Positions 21,900 through 31,971 of a stretch of DNA of 59,505 bases are shown one piece after another. The notes below the pieces were generated by a model. That model saw only the letters and a program-made list of their open reading frames with translations. It did not search any database and was not told where the DNA came from. Source of the stretch: Fragilaria crotonensis (lineage: Eukaryota; Bacillariophyta; Fragilariophyceae; Fragilariales; Fragilariaceae); NCBI GenBank assembly GCA_022925895.1, contig JAKSYS010000378.1, forward strand, positions 1 to 59,505, read 5' to 3'. Position numbers and translations under genes: made by a program. Within the stretch, counting starts at the first letter, position 1. The number at the start of each line of letters is the position of its first letter.

Positions 21900-22990
21900 A
21901 TGTTGTACCTTGGTGATGCACTCACTCCTTTTCCCTGTAAGATTTCCTCACTTCAGCAGTCATCAATTTTTTTGGATCCTTGTCTCCACTGCCACAAGTT
22001 CTTTGTGATTTGACCTTCTTTTGCATGTACTTTTGCTTTCCCCACCAACCCTGCACCAACTGACACAGCATTGCGAGATTGTACCAAGGAACCAAATTAG
22101 ATATTCCAATCCTGTTGCTTATGCACTTGCTAGCTGACTGCCTTGCTTCTTCTTGGTGATGCTCCAGCTTTGTGATGTTTGCTCTTGCCCTAAGCCAGCA
22201 CAATCCTCCTCACAACAATGTCCTTGTGCTTAATGTTCTCCATCTGCCACTTCTTCTGTCTGCCATTTATAAGCAAGCTCCGAATACAAGTTCATCTATA
22301 CAACATTGTCCGATGTCATGAATGAATGTTGTTTGGTGACTCCTCCTTTCTTTATGTAATTGGATCTTTGTGTGTCTAACAGCAAAATCACCAATCTTAT
22401 TACGATCAGCAGCTGTACCAACGATTGTATTGAATTGCCTCCAGTCTCTTCATGCCCCCATGCTGATCATGGTGACATTTCATGAAGTGAGTACTGTAGT
22501 ACTGTTCTTGAGACTTAATTCTATGCCTTGAAACTGATGCTTCATTCAGGCAAAATGGTGTGCCGCCTGCTTACAAGAAGAAAGCAGGGCTTTTCATGAT
22601 GAAATTGAAAATTCTTTTGATATAGTTTCTGCACTATGTTGTCTGGCGCAGCTTTATGGATCCTCATTTGAGCCAGATGAAGAATGATATTCACAGGATT
22701 GAGTGGGTGCTGGTGTGTTAGCTATCCTCAGCAAGTTTATCCCTTTCTCTCAAAATGGATACCACAATTCAGTTTTGACATTACGACCATATGTTCCAAT
22801 GTAGTTGTCAACACTAGCTACATGACTTGAATACAACAAATGCCAGCAAAAAGATGGGTTGATGGTTGAGAACTGTAGGCATCCTATTGATTTCTTGTTT
22901 CCCAATGCCTGCATTCACAAGCAATTATGCCTAGAACTGAGCTGACAAAATTGATTTTTGATTGACCAATCTGGTATTCAAAGAGCTGAA
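21900..22990 (-). pseudogene. Decayed coding relic, probably from a transposable element
   Basis: On the minus strand, successive stretches read like protein but are broken by stops and frame changes. From about 22960 downwards I read pieces such as NPSFCWHLLYSSHVASVDN and TYGRNVKTELWYPF, then after a shift ILHLAQMRIHKAAPDN and YQKNFQFHHEKPCFLL. The 93-residue frame at 21922-22203 may be its tail. No family is recognised; loss of frame argues for an old mobile-element protein rather than a host gene. Confidence 0.4.
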
Positions 22991-23521
22991 GGATCAGCCA
23001 GCTTATCATGTTCCATCAAAGAAAAGAACAAACAGCTCATTGAGAACAAGTGCTAACATTGATGCTGAGTCTGCAAGTGCTGGTGACTGCTTGCCTTGCA
23101 ACAAAGTTCAGGACGAGGTGCACTATGGTTCCTGGTGCTGCTTTTTGAAGTCAGTGTGGAGTGTACAACAGCATTGCAAATATGACACCAAAAAAGGCAT
23201 TGTTTCCCACACACCAAGAGTCCAGCCATCTGCCACAGCGGACATCAATTGTTACATTACCAACAACAACAACAGGAGCAAACCTTTGAATTGGACGATT
23301 TTTTCTCGTATTCACTGTGTAACGCCTGGCACGCCAAAGGCGTAATGTAGAATACAGACAAATGCAGTACTTCGTGACATAGCGGTTAATTTGACGTTAA
23401 TTGCTTGATCTTTTCCCACAACGATGGAACTACGGTAGACTCTATGTCTGTGTCAACGAACATCATTACATCTTACATCCCGTTCTCATTGTTGTGATAT
23501 CAACGTCGATTCTATAGTAAA

Positions 23522-25396
23522 ATGTCATCCACAACATTACACAATGACGTATTCCAAATATGTCTCACAGTAGCGGGAGAGCCTCATCGTCGCATCGTTA
23601 TTGAAATTTCAGAGGATTGTTCGATTGATGGATTGCAACAATTGGCCAAGGATGCGTTCGGTCAAGACTGCATCGATCTAAAGAGCGGCTTTCCGCCCAA
23701 GTCATTGCTACAAGTAAAGTCTCAAACAGAATCATCATCAGCGGCAGCAACGGCAACACCATTGGTGTGGAATGTGCTGAATCGGAATGATCGAGTGACT
23801 GTCATGTTGGCGGACGACAAGACAAAGAAAAAGAACGACGTAATTGTCAAAAAGAAAGAGAAGAAGGATGCTCCATGTGAGACAGAAGTACAAAGTACCG
23901 CTGGACGTAGGTCGCAGCGAGCGGCCTCGAAGGCAGCGACAGAATCGTTTTCGGAGGTGATCAAGGCTCAAAATCGGCTCTTGAAGGAACAAAAGCAACA
24001 ATCCACTGCGAGCAAGAGAAAGCGAACCACAGATGCCGTTGGGAAAAGTACTACTAGTTCTTCGCCGAAGAAAACAATATCAGCAGCATCCAAAGAAGCA
24101 TCGCGAAAGCTCGCCAAGCTACCAGGTCGACGTTTAGGAGATGGGGAAGAGGTTGGTCCGAAACCAGTGTCATTATCGTCGCGACGTCGTCCTGCCAATA
24201 GTGGCCCAAAATTTAACAACACGGAAGATGTTTCCTTTGCACTCCTGAATGCTCTCGAAAGTGGCGGCGGTGGCGGAAAAGTCGGACAAGTGTTGCGCGG
24301 GGCTATGCGAAACGCCGTATCCCGCCAATACGATACGAGTCGGGCCGTCACTCGTGTGTCGGCAGTCCAAGCTGGCAAGTACGAAATTGTGGAGCAGCCA
24401 TCTTCGTCTTCTCTTGTCATTTCCTTTGACAAGGGACTGGAAGGCCGCGGGAACTTTGTGGAGACGGTCGATGCCATTCCACGGGAGGCACTCGAACTGG
24501 TCCTCAAGGGCATTCACGCATCCGATCCCGAATCCCTCCGTGCCAACATGTTGGCACAATTGTCGCCTCGAGTTTTTTGGTCTCTCCTTAAGGAAACATC
24601 GTCGTCGCCATCACAGGAAGGCGGCGTTGGTAATGGAAGATCGACTGATGTCGCACTCCAGGAATTGCTCCCCACATTGGACTGGTCCTTCTTACGACGA
24701 CGGAAGCAAACATTATCTGAAAAGGCACAGGAAAATTTGCGGCAAGCAAACAGTAGTACGGGACAGGAAGAAGACGAAGTTCGTAATTTGAAAGCTGCTG
24801 CCGAAGCAGTTCAAGCTGTCGAGCATGCCATGGAACAATTGCACCATTACGATCAGACCCAACGGAGGAGTCGTGCGGCAGATGCGGCACTCGCGAGATT
24901 GGAACAGCGCCAAGAACCACAGCAAGAGGAGTGGCGGCTTGTCACTCCTACCGAAGACGATGAGGACGAATTGAAGGAATGTACCGGTGGTGACGCAGAC
25001 TCAGCATCGAAATTGGTGAACATGATGGGAATTCATAATTGGCGCCAACTTGCCAACGCCGACTCGACGGAGATTGCCAAAAAGCTTGGTGTGGAGGAGA
25101 GTACTGTCGAGGAATGGATGGATCGCGCGCAGCAAGAATCCGTGGAAGAAGTCATTGTGGAAATCTGCGACGGCCGAGTTGACGCCGTTGAGGTTCTGCT
25201 GACGGAAGCTAACACAGGAACGCCCAAGGACTTGGCGAATTGGCGTAGCATGCCCGATATGCTGTTTGAAAGTGCATCGTCTAGCCTGGAACGTCTGGGA
25301 GTAACCGTAGACGACGTGACCACGTGGTGTCAACGAGCTCATAATGTGATGCAGGACTACGAATGGATGACCTGGTATGCTACGCCCGTCGAATAG
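23522..25396 (+). CDS. Ubiquitin-like N-terminal domain plus C-terminal helix-hairpin-helix protein, 624 residues
   Basis: Single exon starting at ATG 23522. Residues about 8-100 resemble the ubiquitin-like domain of OTU1/YOD1-type proteins: a beta-rich start (ICLTVAG, RIVIEI), the turn SGFPPKSLL, then NDRVTVML. A lysine-rich linker with nuclear-localisation-like clusters follows (KKKEKKD, SKRKRTT). The middle (residues about 235-370) is a conserved-looking helical region containing FALLNALESGGGGG, VGQVLRGAMRNAV and ANMLAQLSPRVFWSLL. Residues about 500-615 look like paired DUF4332-type helix-hairpin-helix units (IHNWRQLANADSTEIAKKLG). The combination suggests a nuclear ubiquitin-linked protein binding DNA or a complex, but I cannot name an orthologue. 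No OTU catalytic residues are present. Confidence 0.75.
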   Translation: MSSTTLHNDVFQICLTVAGEPHRRIVIEISEDCSIDGLQQLAKDAFGQDCIDLKSGFPPKSLLQVKSQTESSSAAATATPLVWNVLNRNDRVTVMLADDKTKKKNDVIVKKKEKKDAPCETEVQSTAGRRSQRAASKAATESFSEVIKAQNRLLKEQKQQSTASKRKRTTDAVGKSTTSSSPKKTISAASKEASRKLAKLPGRRLGDGEEVGPKPVSLSSRRRPANSGPKFNNTEDVSFALLNALESGGGGGKVGQVLRGAMRNAVSRQYDTSRAVTRVSAVQAGKYEIVEQPSSSSLVISFDKGLEGRGNFVETVDAIPREALELVLKGIHASDPESLRANMLAQLSPRVFWSLLKETSSSPSQEGGVGNGRSTDVALQELLPTLDWSFLRRRKQTLSEKAQENLRQANSSTGQEEDEVRNLKAAAEAVQAVEHAMEQLHHYDQTQRRSRAADAALARLEQRQEPQQEEWRLVTPTEDDEDELKECTGGDADSASKLVNMMGIHNWRQLANADSTEIAKKLGVEESTVEEWMDRAQQESVEEVIVEICDGRVDAVEVLLTEANTGTPKDLANWRSMPDMLFESASSSLERLGVTVDDVTTWCQRAHNVMQDYEWMTWYATPVE

Positions 25397-25571
25397 AGCA
25401 ATAGAACCACACTATCTCTAGAATCTAGATACTTCGTATTCGTGCTAACAAAACCAGTAACGCCTTTTTTCAGCTATGATACTTGCGGGCTAACATTGCA
25501 ATTGCGAGCCCATCCTACCACCTTGCGCGCGCAGCTCATCGAGAAGTCGGCTCTCATTGTGACTTTCCACT

Positions 25572-26168
25572 CTATTTCCTTTTTCCACCTGAAGTGGCAA
25601 CAACAACAGGTGTTGCTTCAGCGCCCTTTACCACGTAACCGATTCCCAGACTAAGTCCCCACGCACCAAGGACACCAGCAGCCACCTTCTTGGCAGTTGC
25701 TGGGCTCACACTCTTTACCTTCTCCACAACAGTCTTGCTTTCCGAAACAATCTTATCCACTATGACAGTGATCTTGTCCTTGATGGCAGCAACTGTATCT
25801 GCGGCAGCAGTCTTAGCAGCTTCGGTAGCACTTTTAGCCGCGGCGGCTGCTTCCTCGGCGAGTCGTGCCGCTTCTTCTTCAGCAGCCTTGGCCGCAGCTG
25901 CGGCCTCTGCCTGCAATTTGGCAGCTTGACGAGCGGCAGCTTCTTCGGCAGCCTTGGCTTGTTCTGCTGCCACGGCAGCTGCCTCTCGGGCCGCAGCTCC
26001 TGCTGCCTCCGCAGCGGCCGCAATAGCTGCCTCATTGACATCACTCTCAGCCCCTTCTGTAGATGCGATTTCTTGTTCTTCTTCGTCATCTGCCAACGCG
26101 CATGGCATGGTCGTCAACGAAGCGAACAACAAGAAGGCAAGCAGGAGAAATCGGAGTGTGCGAAACAT
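25572..26168 (-). CDS. Secretory-pathway alanine-rich coiled-coil membrane protein, 198 residues
   Basis: The start ATG at 26168 gives a clear signal peptide (LRFLLLAFLLFASL, cleavage likely after ALA near residue 26). The mature part opens with an acidic stretch (DDEEEQE), then about 100 residues of Ala/Glu/Lys heptad-like sequence predicted as a long helix, and ends with a candidate membrane segment (AGVLGAWGLSLGIGYVV) and a basic tail GGKRK. It probably sits in the ER or an endomembrane, anchored at the C-terminus. Composition is too biased to assign a family. It converges on the preceding gene with a gap of about 175 bp. Confidence 0.65.
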   Translation of the reverse strand: MFRTLRFLLLAFLLFASLTTMPCALADDEEEQEIASTEGAESDVNEAAIAAAAEAAGAAAREAAAVAAEQAKAAEEAAARQAAKLQAEAAAAAKAAEEEAARLAEEAAAAAKSATEAAKTAAADTVAAIKDKITVIVDKIVSESKTVVEKVKSVSPATAKKVAAGVLGAWGLSLGIGYVVKGAEATPVVVATSGGKRK

Positions 26169-27479
26169 GATGCTGGTTGTTTTTTGTTGATCTATCTATT
26201 GTGTTTGGAATGTGCGTCGTCAAGGAATGTGGCTGCTTTTCTTGCTGTTACTATGGAATGTAGAGAGCAAAGTGAGACAAAAAGTCGCATATTGTGAGGC
26301 ACCGCTACCAAACACCAACCTACGACTACCAATATCATATGCAACCGGGTTCTCACAACGCAACCACCAAAACACAAGTTATTGCCATAAAGTCAACGGT
26401 TGAACACCTGTACCACCATCACTAGTCACCAACCAAACACTCCTGTCACTGTTTGAACTGCACAGTCTGCATGGATTGCTCTATCTCGAACACTCGTCGC
26501 CGCCGCCGCCAAAAATCCCATGGTCATCGACTATAGTCCACAAACTTACACGCGTTACTTGTTTTAAAATACACGGTTTTGGAGGAAAACAATGCATCCA
26601 CATGTTGACTTGCGAGTGCCAATCGGCAGACCCGATCTGAATAGAGACGGAATCCATGGATTCAATGATTTCTGAAATTTCGAAACCTTATGTAGAAAGA
26701 TAGTAGATCCAATTTCAGCTTGCAGCGTATCTTTCCAATGACATTCCGTAACATGGCATGTGTGTCTGTGTGACAGATATTTGGGTGTGTAGTGTGACTG
26801 GAAAGGATGGTTATCCATTGGCCGAATGACTTTTTGTCGTACGCCGTTCCAACGGCTCGCCACTTTTTATGCTGTTACCCTGGTACAGTAGAAACGGAAC
26901 AAACGTACTATGTATGCAGATACGATAAGTCCTCGGAGTAACATTAGCAAGCTCGAATACTGCAACTGAATACGATGTGGTACAGGAGTACTGCACACCG
27001 TGTACTCGGAGTACAGCACACGAGTTTCGGTTTGCAACAGGCCAGAATGAAACGCAATTTCCTGTTTCAGCTCGCCGTGGCCTTATTTGAGTGTATCCTG
27101 AGTGTATTCCAGTATTCTATTGTCACACAACCCGGCGTATTCAACTGGAGTCGGACACGATAGAGAGGCCAATCCCTACTGCACCCTGTGACTCTGTCTC
27201 TTTGCAAAAGACGCGCTCGCTCACTTTATTCATACAAATACTCACAGATTTCGACAATCTTTAGAGCATTTGATTGAACCGTGCGAGATTCTGTTACCTG
27301 ATTGCGTGTGCCTCAGTGTGTGTCTACTATTGTTCTCGTTGTGGAGCAGCGTGACGGTGAACACCCAAGAAGACATTTTCAACGACAAGAATACCTCACT
27401 TTGAGCTTTTTTACTTGCACCAACATCACTTTAGTACCATACACACAATACTACTACAACACAGTAATTGGGAATCAAC
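26169..27479. other. Divergent intergenic region between the coiled-coil and HMG-box genes
   Basis: No supported gene. Presumably holds the promoters of both flanking genes. Short CCGCCG-type repeat near 26500. Confidence 0.45.
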
Positions 27480-28413
27480 ATGAGTTTGGACACGGCGTCG
27501 TTTGTGGCATTCCTCCGCATGGAGGCAGATTTGAGTGATGAAAAGGCCAAACGATTGCGAGCCCAAGCTGATGAATTGGCACAACAACACGGAATTACAG
27601 TCGAGATGGAATCATCTTACGGTACGTGCTTCGGATGTGTCATGTATGATTCCTGTATTTACTGTATTGTACTTTGGAGGATCTTTCATTGTAATGTATG
27701 TAAGATATGTGCGTGCCAAATACGCATGACGGTGGACATGAATGGCTAATGGGTGAAAAACGAAAGCCACTCTGTCCTACGAGAGACACTGGTGCTGCAC
27801 CTGTTCTATGCAGATATTTTCTCCCAAACTCCATCCGAACTCCTCTCCTTTCGCAATCAAATGAACGCGTTGTTCTTTTCACTATATATTCGTGTGCTTC
27901 CTTTCATGCATGTATCCATTCTCTTGGAACTCACACCAACGATAACAACAACGACCAACCACCACTACCACAGATGTCAATCCTAGTGAATTGGCCCCAT
28001 TGGATGCCTTTGGCAACCCCAAGTACAAGGGTCGGAAACGTGGTCGCAAGCCGAAGAAGCGCAAGCGTGCCCTGAATCCCAATCGTCAGAAGCGACAGCA
28101 CACGGCCTACACGCTCTTTGTTCATGAAGTGTATCCGACCATCCGGGCGCAGTATCAAGATACGGACTACCAATCCAAAGATATCATTGGACTAGTAGCG
28201 AGGCAGTGGGCGGCCATTTCCGAAGCAGAGAAACGGGTCTGGAAGGAACGAGCGCTAGCGTCGCATCAGGATCCTGTAGATGTCGAAGAGGAAGATGGGG
28301 ATAACGATGATGAGGAAGATGAAGAGGATGATGAGCTGCAGCAGGATGAAGAGGAGGAAGAGGAAGTTCCCGTGGCAAAACCAAAGCGAGGTCGTCCGAG
28401 GAAGAAAGTGTAG
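27480..28413 (+). CDS. HMG-box chromatin protein, two exons, 193 residues
   Basis: Exon 1 is 27480-27621 from ATG (MSLDTASFVAFLRMEADLSD); the intron is 27622-27973 (GTACGT...CAG, phase 1); exon 2 is 27974-28413. The joined codon gives Asp in SYDVNPSELAPLDAFGNP. Exon 2 carries a basic nuclear signal (KGRKRGRKPKKRKR), an HMG-box from HTAYTLFVHEVYPTIRAQY through QWAAISEAEKRVWKERA, a long Asp/Glu tail and a C-terminal AT-hook (KRGRPRKK). Such proteins bend DNA and act in chromatin or transcription. The N-terminal helix (AKRLRAQADELAQQHG) may mediate pairing. The first in-frame ATG was chosen. Confidence 0.85.
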
Positions 28414-28597
28414 GTATCGCTCGGATCTCTTCAGTGGCTCCGGGGTTCTCCAGCAGCAATCATGGTGCTGTTGTTGTTTAACATGTATTCTCCAAAGTTC
28501 TTCATAAGTACTGTAGCCCGTAGCAATTGCATTCTGATATGCCATCATGATACCGGACAATACGACCAATCTTGCTGAAAAAACATCCACTAGATAA

Positions 28598-28795
28598 TCA
28601 ATCATGATGATCGTGTTCTCCTTCTGGTTGCCCGGTCATTTCATTCATATCGACACAACCACAGATCCAGGCCATACCCACAACGAGACTCGCCAACCAT
28701 AGGTTACCATCCAGTGAAGAAACCAATTGATTCCAATAGTACCATGCGACCGGCACCACAATTAAGGTCCAGATCAGGGCTCGGCGTGTGATCAT
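28598..28795 (-). CDS. Small two-helix membrane protein, 65 residues
   Basis: ATG-started frame with two hydrophobic segments (ALIWTLIVVPVAWYYW and LWLASLVVGMAWICG) and an acidic, His-rich tail ending GEHDHHD. Composition and start context look genuine for a small organellar or endomembrane protein, but I recognise no family. It lies between the 3' ends of the HMG-box and NTF2 genes. Confidence 0.4.
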   Translation of the reverse strand: MITRRALIWTLIVVPVAWYYWNQLVSSLDGNLWLASLVVGMAWICGCVDMNEMTGQPEGEHDHHD

Positions 28796-29297
28796 GCTTG
28801 CAAAAGAGGGATGGGAGAGTATGCGTCTGTTATTACTCCAAGGTCTGCGGGTTACAAATACCTGTTTACTGATACAACGACAGATCCCGTGCTCGGTGGG
28901 AACGATGATACAGATGTGTGTGTTGCGATCTGCGATGCCGCAACTTGTGAGCGAAATGTGGAATCGATGGGCTCAAATGATGTCCTTCAGGACTCCAGGA
29001 CCGCTGAAGGACAGCCATCGCCAGGGTTGCACAGTACTGCAGCACCGTGTACTGTTGTACTTGGTCTACCGGTAGCACACTCTACACTACTGGAGTACGG
29101 TCGAAGTCCTGGAGATGGATTGCATTGCCTACATCACGACGATAACAAGGGAAGGATCTGGAAGGATTGTATTTCGGTCAACATGAAAGCTATATATTAC
29201 TCGGAGTACTCCGGTAGATGACTACAGCACACCCTCCAACAAGCTTCGTGATCACGGACATAGAAAAGAAAGCCTACCTTGTTCTCACCTCAAAATT
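28796..29297. other. Intergenic region
   Basis: No supported gene. Contains dense GTAC/AGTACT words near 29030-29215. Confidence 0.45.
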
Positions 29298-29868
29298 CTA
29301 CAGCCCATAATTTAATCTGAAAACATCATTGTGGACATAGTACTGTCCGGGTGCGTGCGCCAAGCTGGAACATTTCGCAAAAGTGCAAGGGATTGTCACC
29401 GCCAATTTTGATGGTCCCAGTTACAAACAGTACGATCGCCGAATCCCCAGTCGATGGCTGAACATCCAAGGACTTGACAACGTGATGGACTTGACCGACG
29501 CTCTGAAGCTTGTTCATGATGGCTTGCTGTCCTCCAACCTGCGTGCCTTCAAATGTCATCATTGATTTGTCAGTCTGTCATGTACGTGCGTGTGTGATGA
29601 AAGGGAAAAAGATGAGAGGATGAGTTTGGGAGAAACAGTTGCGCCATTCAAAAGTGATCTCACGGTATCAACTACTCTCATACCCGGTGCCGTAGAAACC
29701 AACACACAGTCGTCTATCGTACATTACCACACAACGAAACAGCTTCCACCACTCCACCATCTCCTTTCACTCTTAACTTACAAACATACTGGCCAAACCA
29801 GCCACATTAGTATCAAATGTCGAGTAGTAGTGATGAGTAAAGGCTTGGGAAATCTCTTCAATCGACAT
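29298..29868 (-). CDS. NTF2: Nuclear transport factor 2, two exons, one frame break near the end
   Basis: Imports RanGDP into the nucleus. Exon 1 (29868-29782) encodes MSIEEISQAFTHHYYSTFD to LASMF; the intron is 29781-29575 (GTAAGT...CAG, phase 0). Exon 2 continues TDKSMMTFEGTQVGGQQAI, then HHVVKSLDVQPS, DSAIVLFVTGTI and NPLHFCEMFQLG, all in register with yeast and animal NTF2. The family's last block, QYYVHNDVFRLN, is present but one frame away: the reading shifts near 29348-29362, where one base appears extra. Without the shift the frame would end at 29326 and lose the conserved C-terminal strand. Since NTF2 is essential and short, a base-call error is likely, though a second intact copy elsewhere would allow a pseudogene. 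Confidence 0.8.
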
Positions 29869-30651
29869 GATGAACGTTTGATTGTTGATCACTGCAAGAA
29901 ATGGAAGGAAATGTAATGGAGAAGTGAAGTGCTGGAACAATGACAGACACACGAATTTGAGTTTCGGAGAGTTCCCACCAACGACCACAACAAGTCATTG
30001 ACTGGGAATACTGAATTGTTTATCTGTCTGTCTGAAAGAATCAAAGAAGTTTTCGTGTGAACTCTCACACCGACAATCCGCATCTTCAACCAACGCCCGC
30101 GCTGCTAAAAAAGTTGTGTTCAAATCTCGAGCAGTCGAACACAACGAGCGCACTCAAAACTCTCGGAACAAAAATCACATCGAAGGGTGTGATCGCAGCA
30201 AAACAAAACAAGCTCCTCCTTGTTCGTCATCGTCGCGTTCTCTCCACATTCTTCTCAAGACCATCACATCCCTTGGCGGAGAAGATCATGATTGAACGGA
30301 TACGACCATTCAACTAAAGCGAACCCGATCCGATTTCCATCAAAACTACACACAAAAACGCACGCCTTTTTCCTGCCAGTAGGATACGGTACGACGATCG
30401 TATCACAAAACTCGGTACGTACCCCACGGGACTTATGCGAACTCTCGTCACAAGGGTTCGCATAGTTTCGCACTTTTCTGTGAAGTTTCTATTTTTTTAG
30501 ATTTTTTCTAATGTATTGGTATCGTTGCGGTATTCTGCCGCAGAAGTAAGTGAACTATCCTGGCAAAGTCTACGAATTCGATACTCTCCGAGTTGTAGAC
30601 TCACTCCGACGTAGTCTATTGGATTGACAACGACAACGAAACACTGACGAC
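29869..30651. other. Divergent NTF2-MAF1 intergenic region
   Basis: No gene supported. The 783 bp should contain both promoters and 5' UTRs. Confidence 0.5.
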
Positions 30652-31575
30652 ATGAAATACTTGGAAGACGATAAATTGACTCTGTGGACGAGCGAATTGA
30701 CGGATGCCGTCCTGGCCGGACGAGTCATCAATGGACGCATCGAGGCCTTCACCATGAAGAGGGCTGGTACAGATAAGAAGTACGCACACGCATTGGGGGA
30801 AAAGTTTGTTGCTGAAATGGAGCAACGAGAATCAGAAATGGCGGATTATCAAGAATTTCTCCAAAAACAGAAATTGAGGAACCAGAGGAGTGCAGACGCG
30901 AGAAAACGAAGCGTTTCGTATGGGAGCCGTCCAACCATCGAAACTGAGAAGCCGGTCAAGCTGCAGCGCACTCGAGCGAACTCCTTGGATGAATCAGTCG
31001 CCGCGGGCCTTGCAATTCCAGCCCTTTCGCCTCTGGGAGACTTCCAAGAGATTGGGACCCGTAGGCTCATGACGGACCTCATCCTCACGCTCAATGCGTC
31101 CTTTCCCGATTATGATTTTGGCAACAGTCGCCCATTTCATTTTATTAAAAAGAGTGCTAAAGGTGCCATGGACGAAGCCAATGGTCGTTTGTCGGAGTTG
31201 GCGTCTCGAAGAGGCGAGAACTTTCTACGAGAAATGTGGAACGCGATTGACAATGTCATTTGCTTGTCGGAAACCGAGGTCTTCTCGTATGTGCCTCCCG
31301 CCATTAACGAAGACCCTCTGGGATTCTTGACTGAGACGTTGTTGGATGGCGACGACGATGCGGCGACGCCACTCTGGAGTTTCAACTATTTCTTTGTCAA
31401 CAAGAACCTCAAGCGTATTCTACTGTTTTCGTGCGTGGAAACAATGATTTCTATGGAGGTGTCAGACGAAGAGGATGATCAGATGGTGTCGATGGGGCGT
31501 TACAAGGCGAGTGAAGTAGATTTTGATATGGATCCTTCGGCAGATGTGGCGGGGGGAATTCCAGTTGGGATGTGA
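30652..31575 (+). CDS. MAF1: MAF1, repressor of RNA polymerase III, 307 residues
   Basis: Single exon. The three MAF1 blocks are clear: the A box near residues 10-37 (LWTSELTDAVLAGRVINGRI, EAFTMKRAG), the B box (RRLMTDLILTLNASFPDYDF) near 138-157, and the C box (LWSFNYFFVNKNLKRILLFS) near 241-260, preceded by MWNAIDNVICLSE. MAF1 binds the Pol III clamp and blocks its recruitment under stress; TOR-pathway phosphorylation normally relieves it. The linker between A and B is Lys/Arg/Ser-rich (DARKRSVSYGS, RANSLDES), offering phosphorylation and nuclear-import sites as in other MAF1 proteins. The ending is acidic and Met-rich. Confidence 0.92.
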   Translation: MKYLEDDKLTLWTSELTDAVLAGRVINGRIEAFTMKRAGTDKKYAHALGEKFVAEMEQRESEMADYQEFLQKQKLRNQRSADARKRSVSYGSRPTIETEKPVKLQRTRANSLDESVAAGLAIPALSPLGDFQEIGTRRLMTDLILTLNASFPDYDFGNSRPFHFIKKSAKGAMDEANGRLSELASRRGENFLREMWNAIDNVICLSETEVFSYVPPAINEDPLGFLTETLLDGDDDAATPLWSFNYFFVNKNLKRILLFSCVETMISMEVSDEEDDQMVSMGRYKASEVDFDMDPSADVAGGIPVGM

Positions 31576-31971
31576 AGATGGGAGAGTTACTTATGTTATA
31601 CATTTGCATGGGGGTAGCGTTTTTACATTTTGGATTGATTCTGTGCTTTTAGGCCGCGTAGCTATGTGAAAGCTTAGGGATCTTTGTATGTTTTGTTGTG
31701 TTTCGCTTTCTTTAAACAACCGCAGGTCAATGCAGTGACCAATGTGGACTATCCTATTGCCTTCACTTAAGAAAGAAGTAGGATCTCAACAGGCTCTGCA
31801 CAAAATGAAACAAAACAGGTGATTGGAACAAAAGTTTCACATTGTGGAAGGAACGCGTTCAAGGTTCCAGTGAGAAACTTTATTTCTGTACATGGACTAC
31901 AGCACTTTTATAGGTCATCGTAAGGCACGACCGCACACACGTCGTGCGACTTGGCTATTGGAAGGTCCTCG

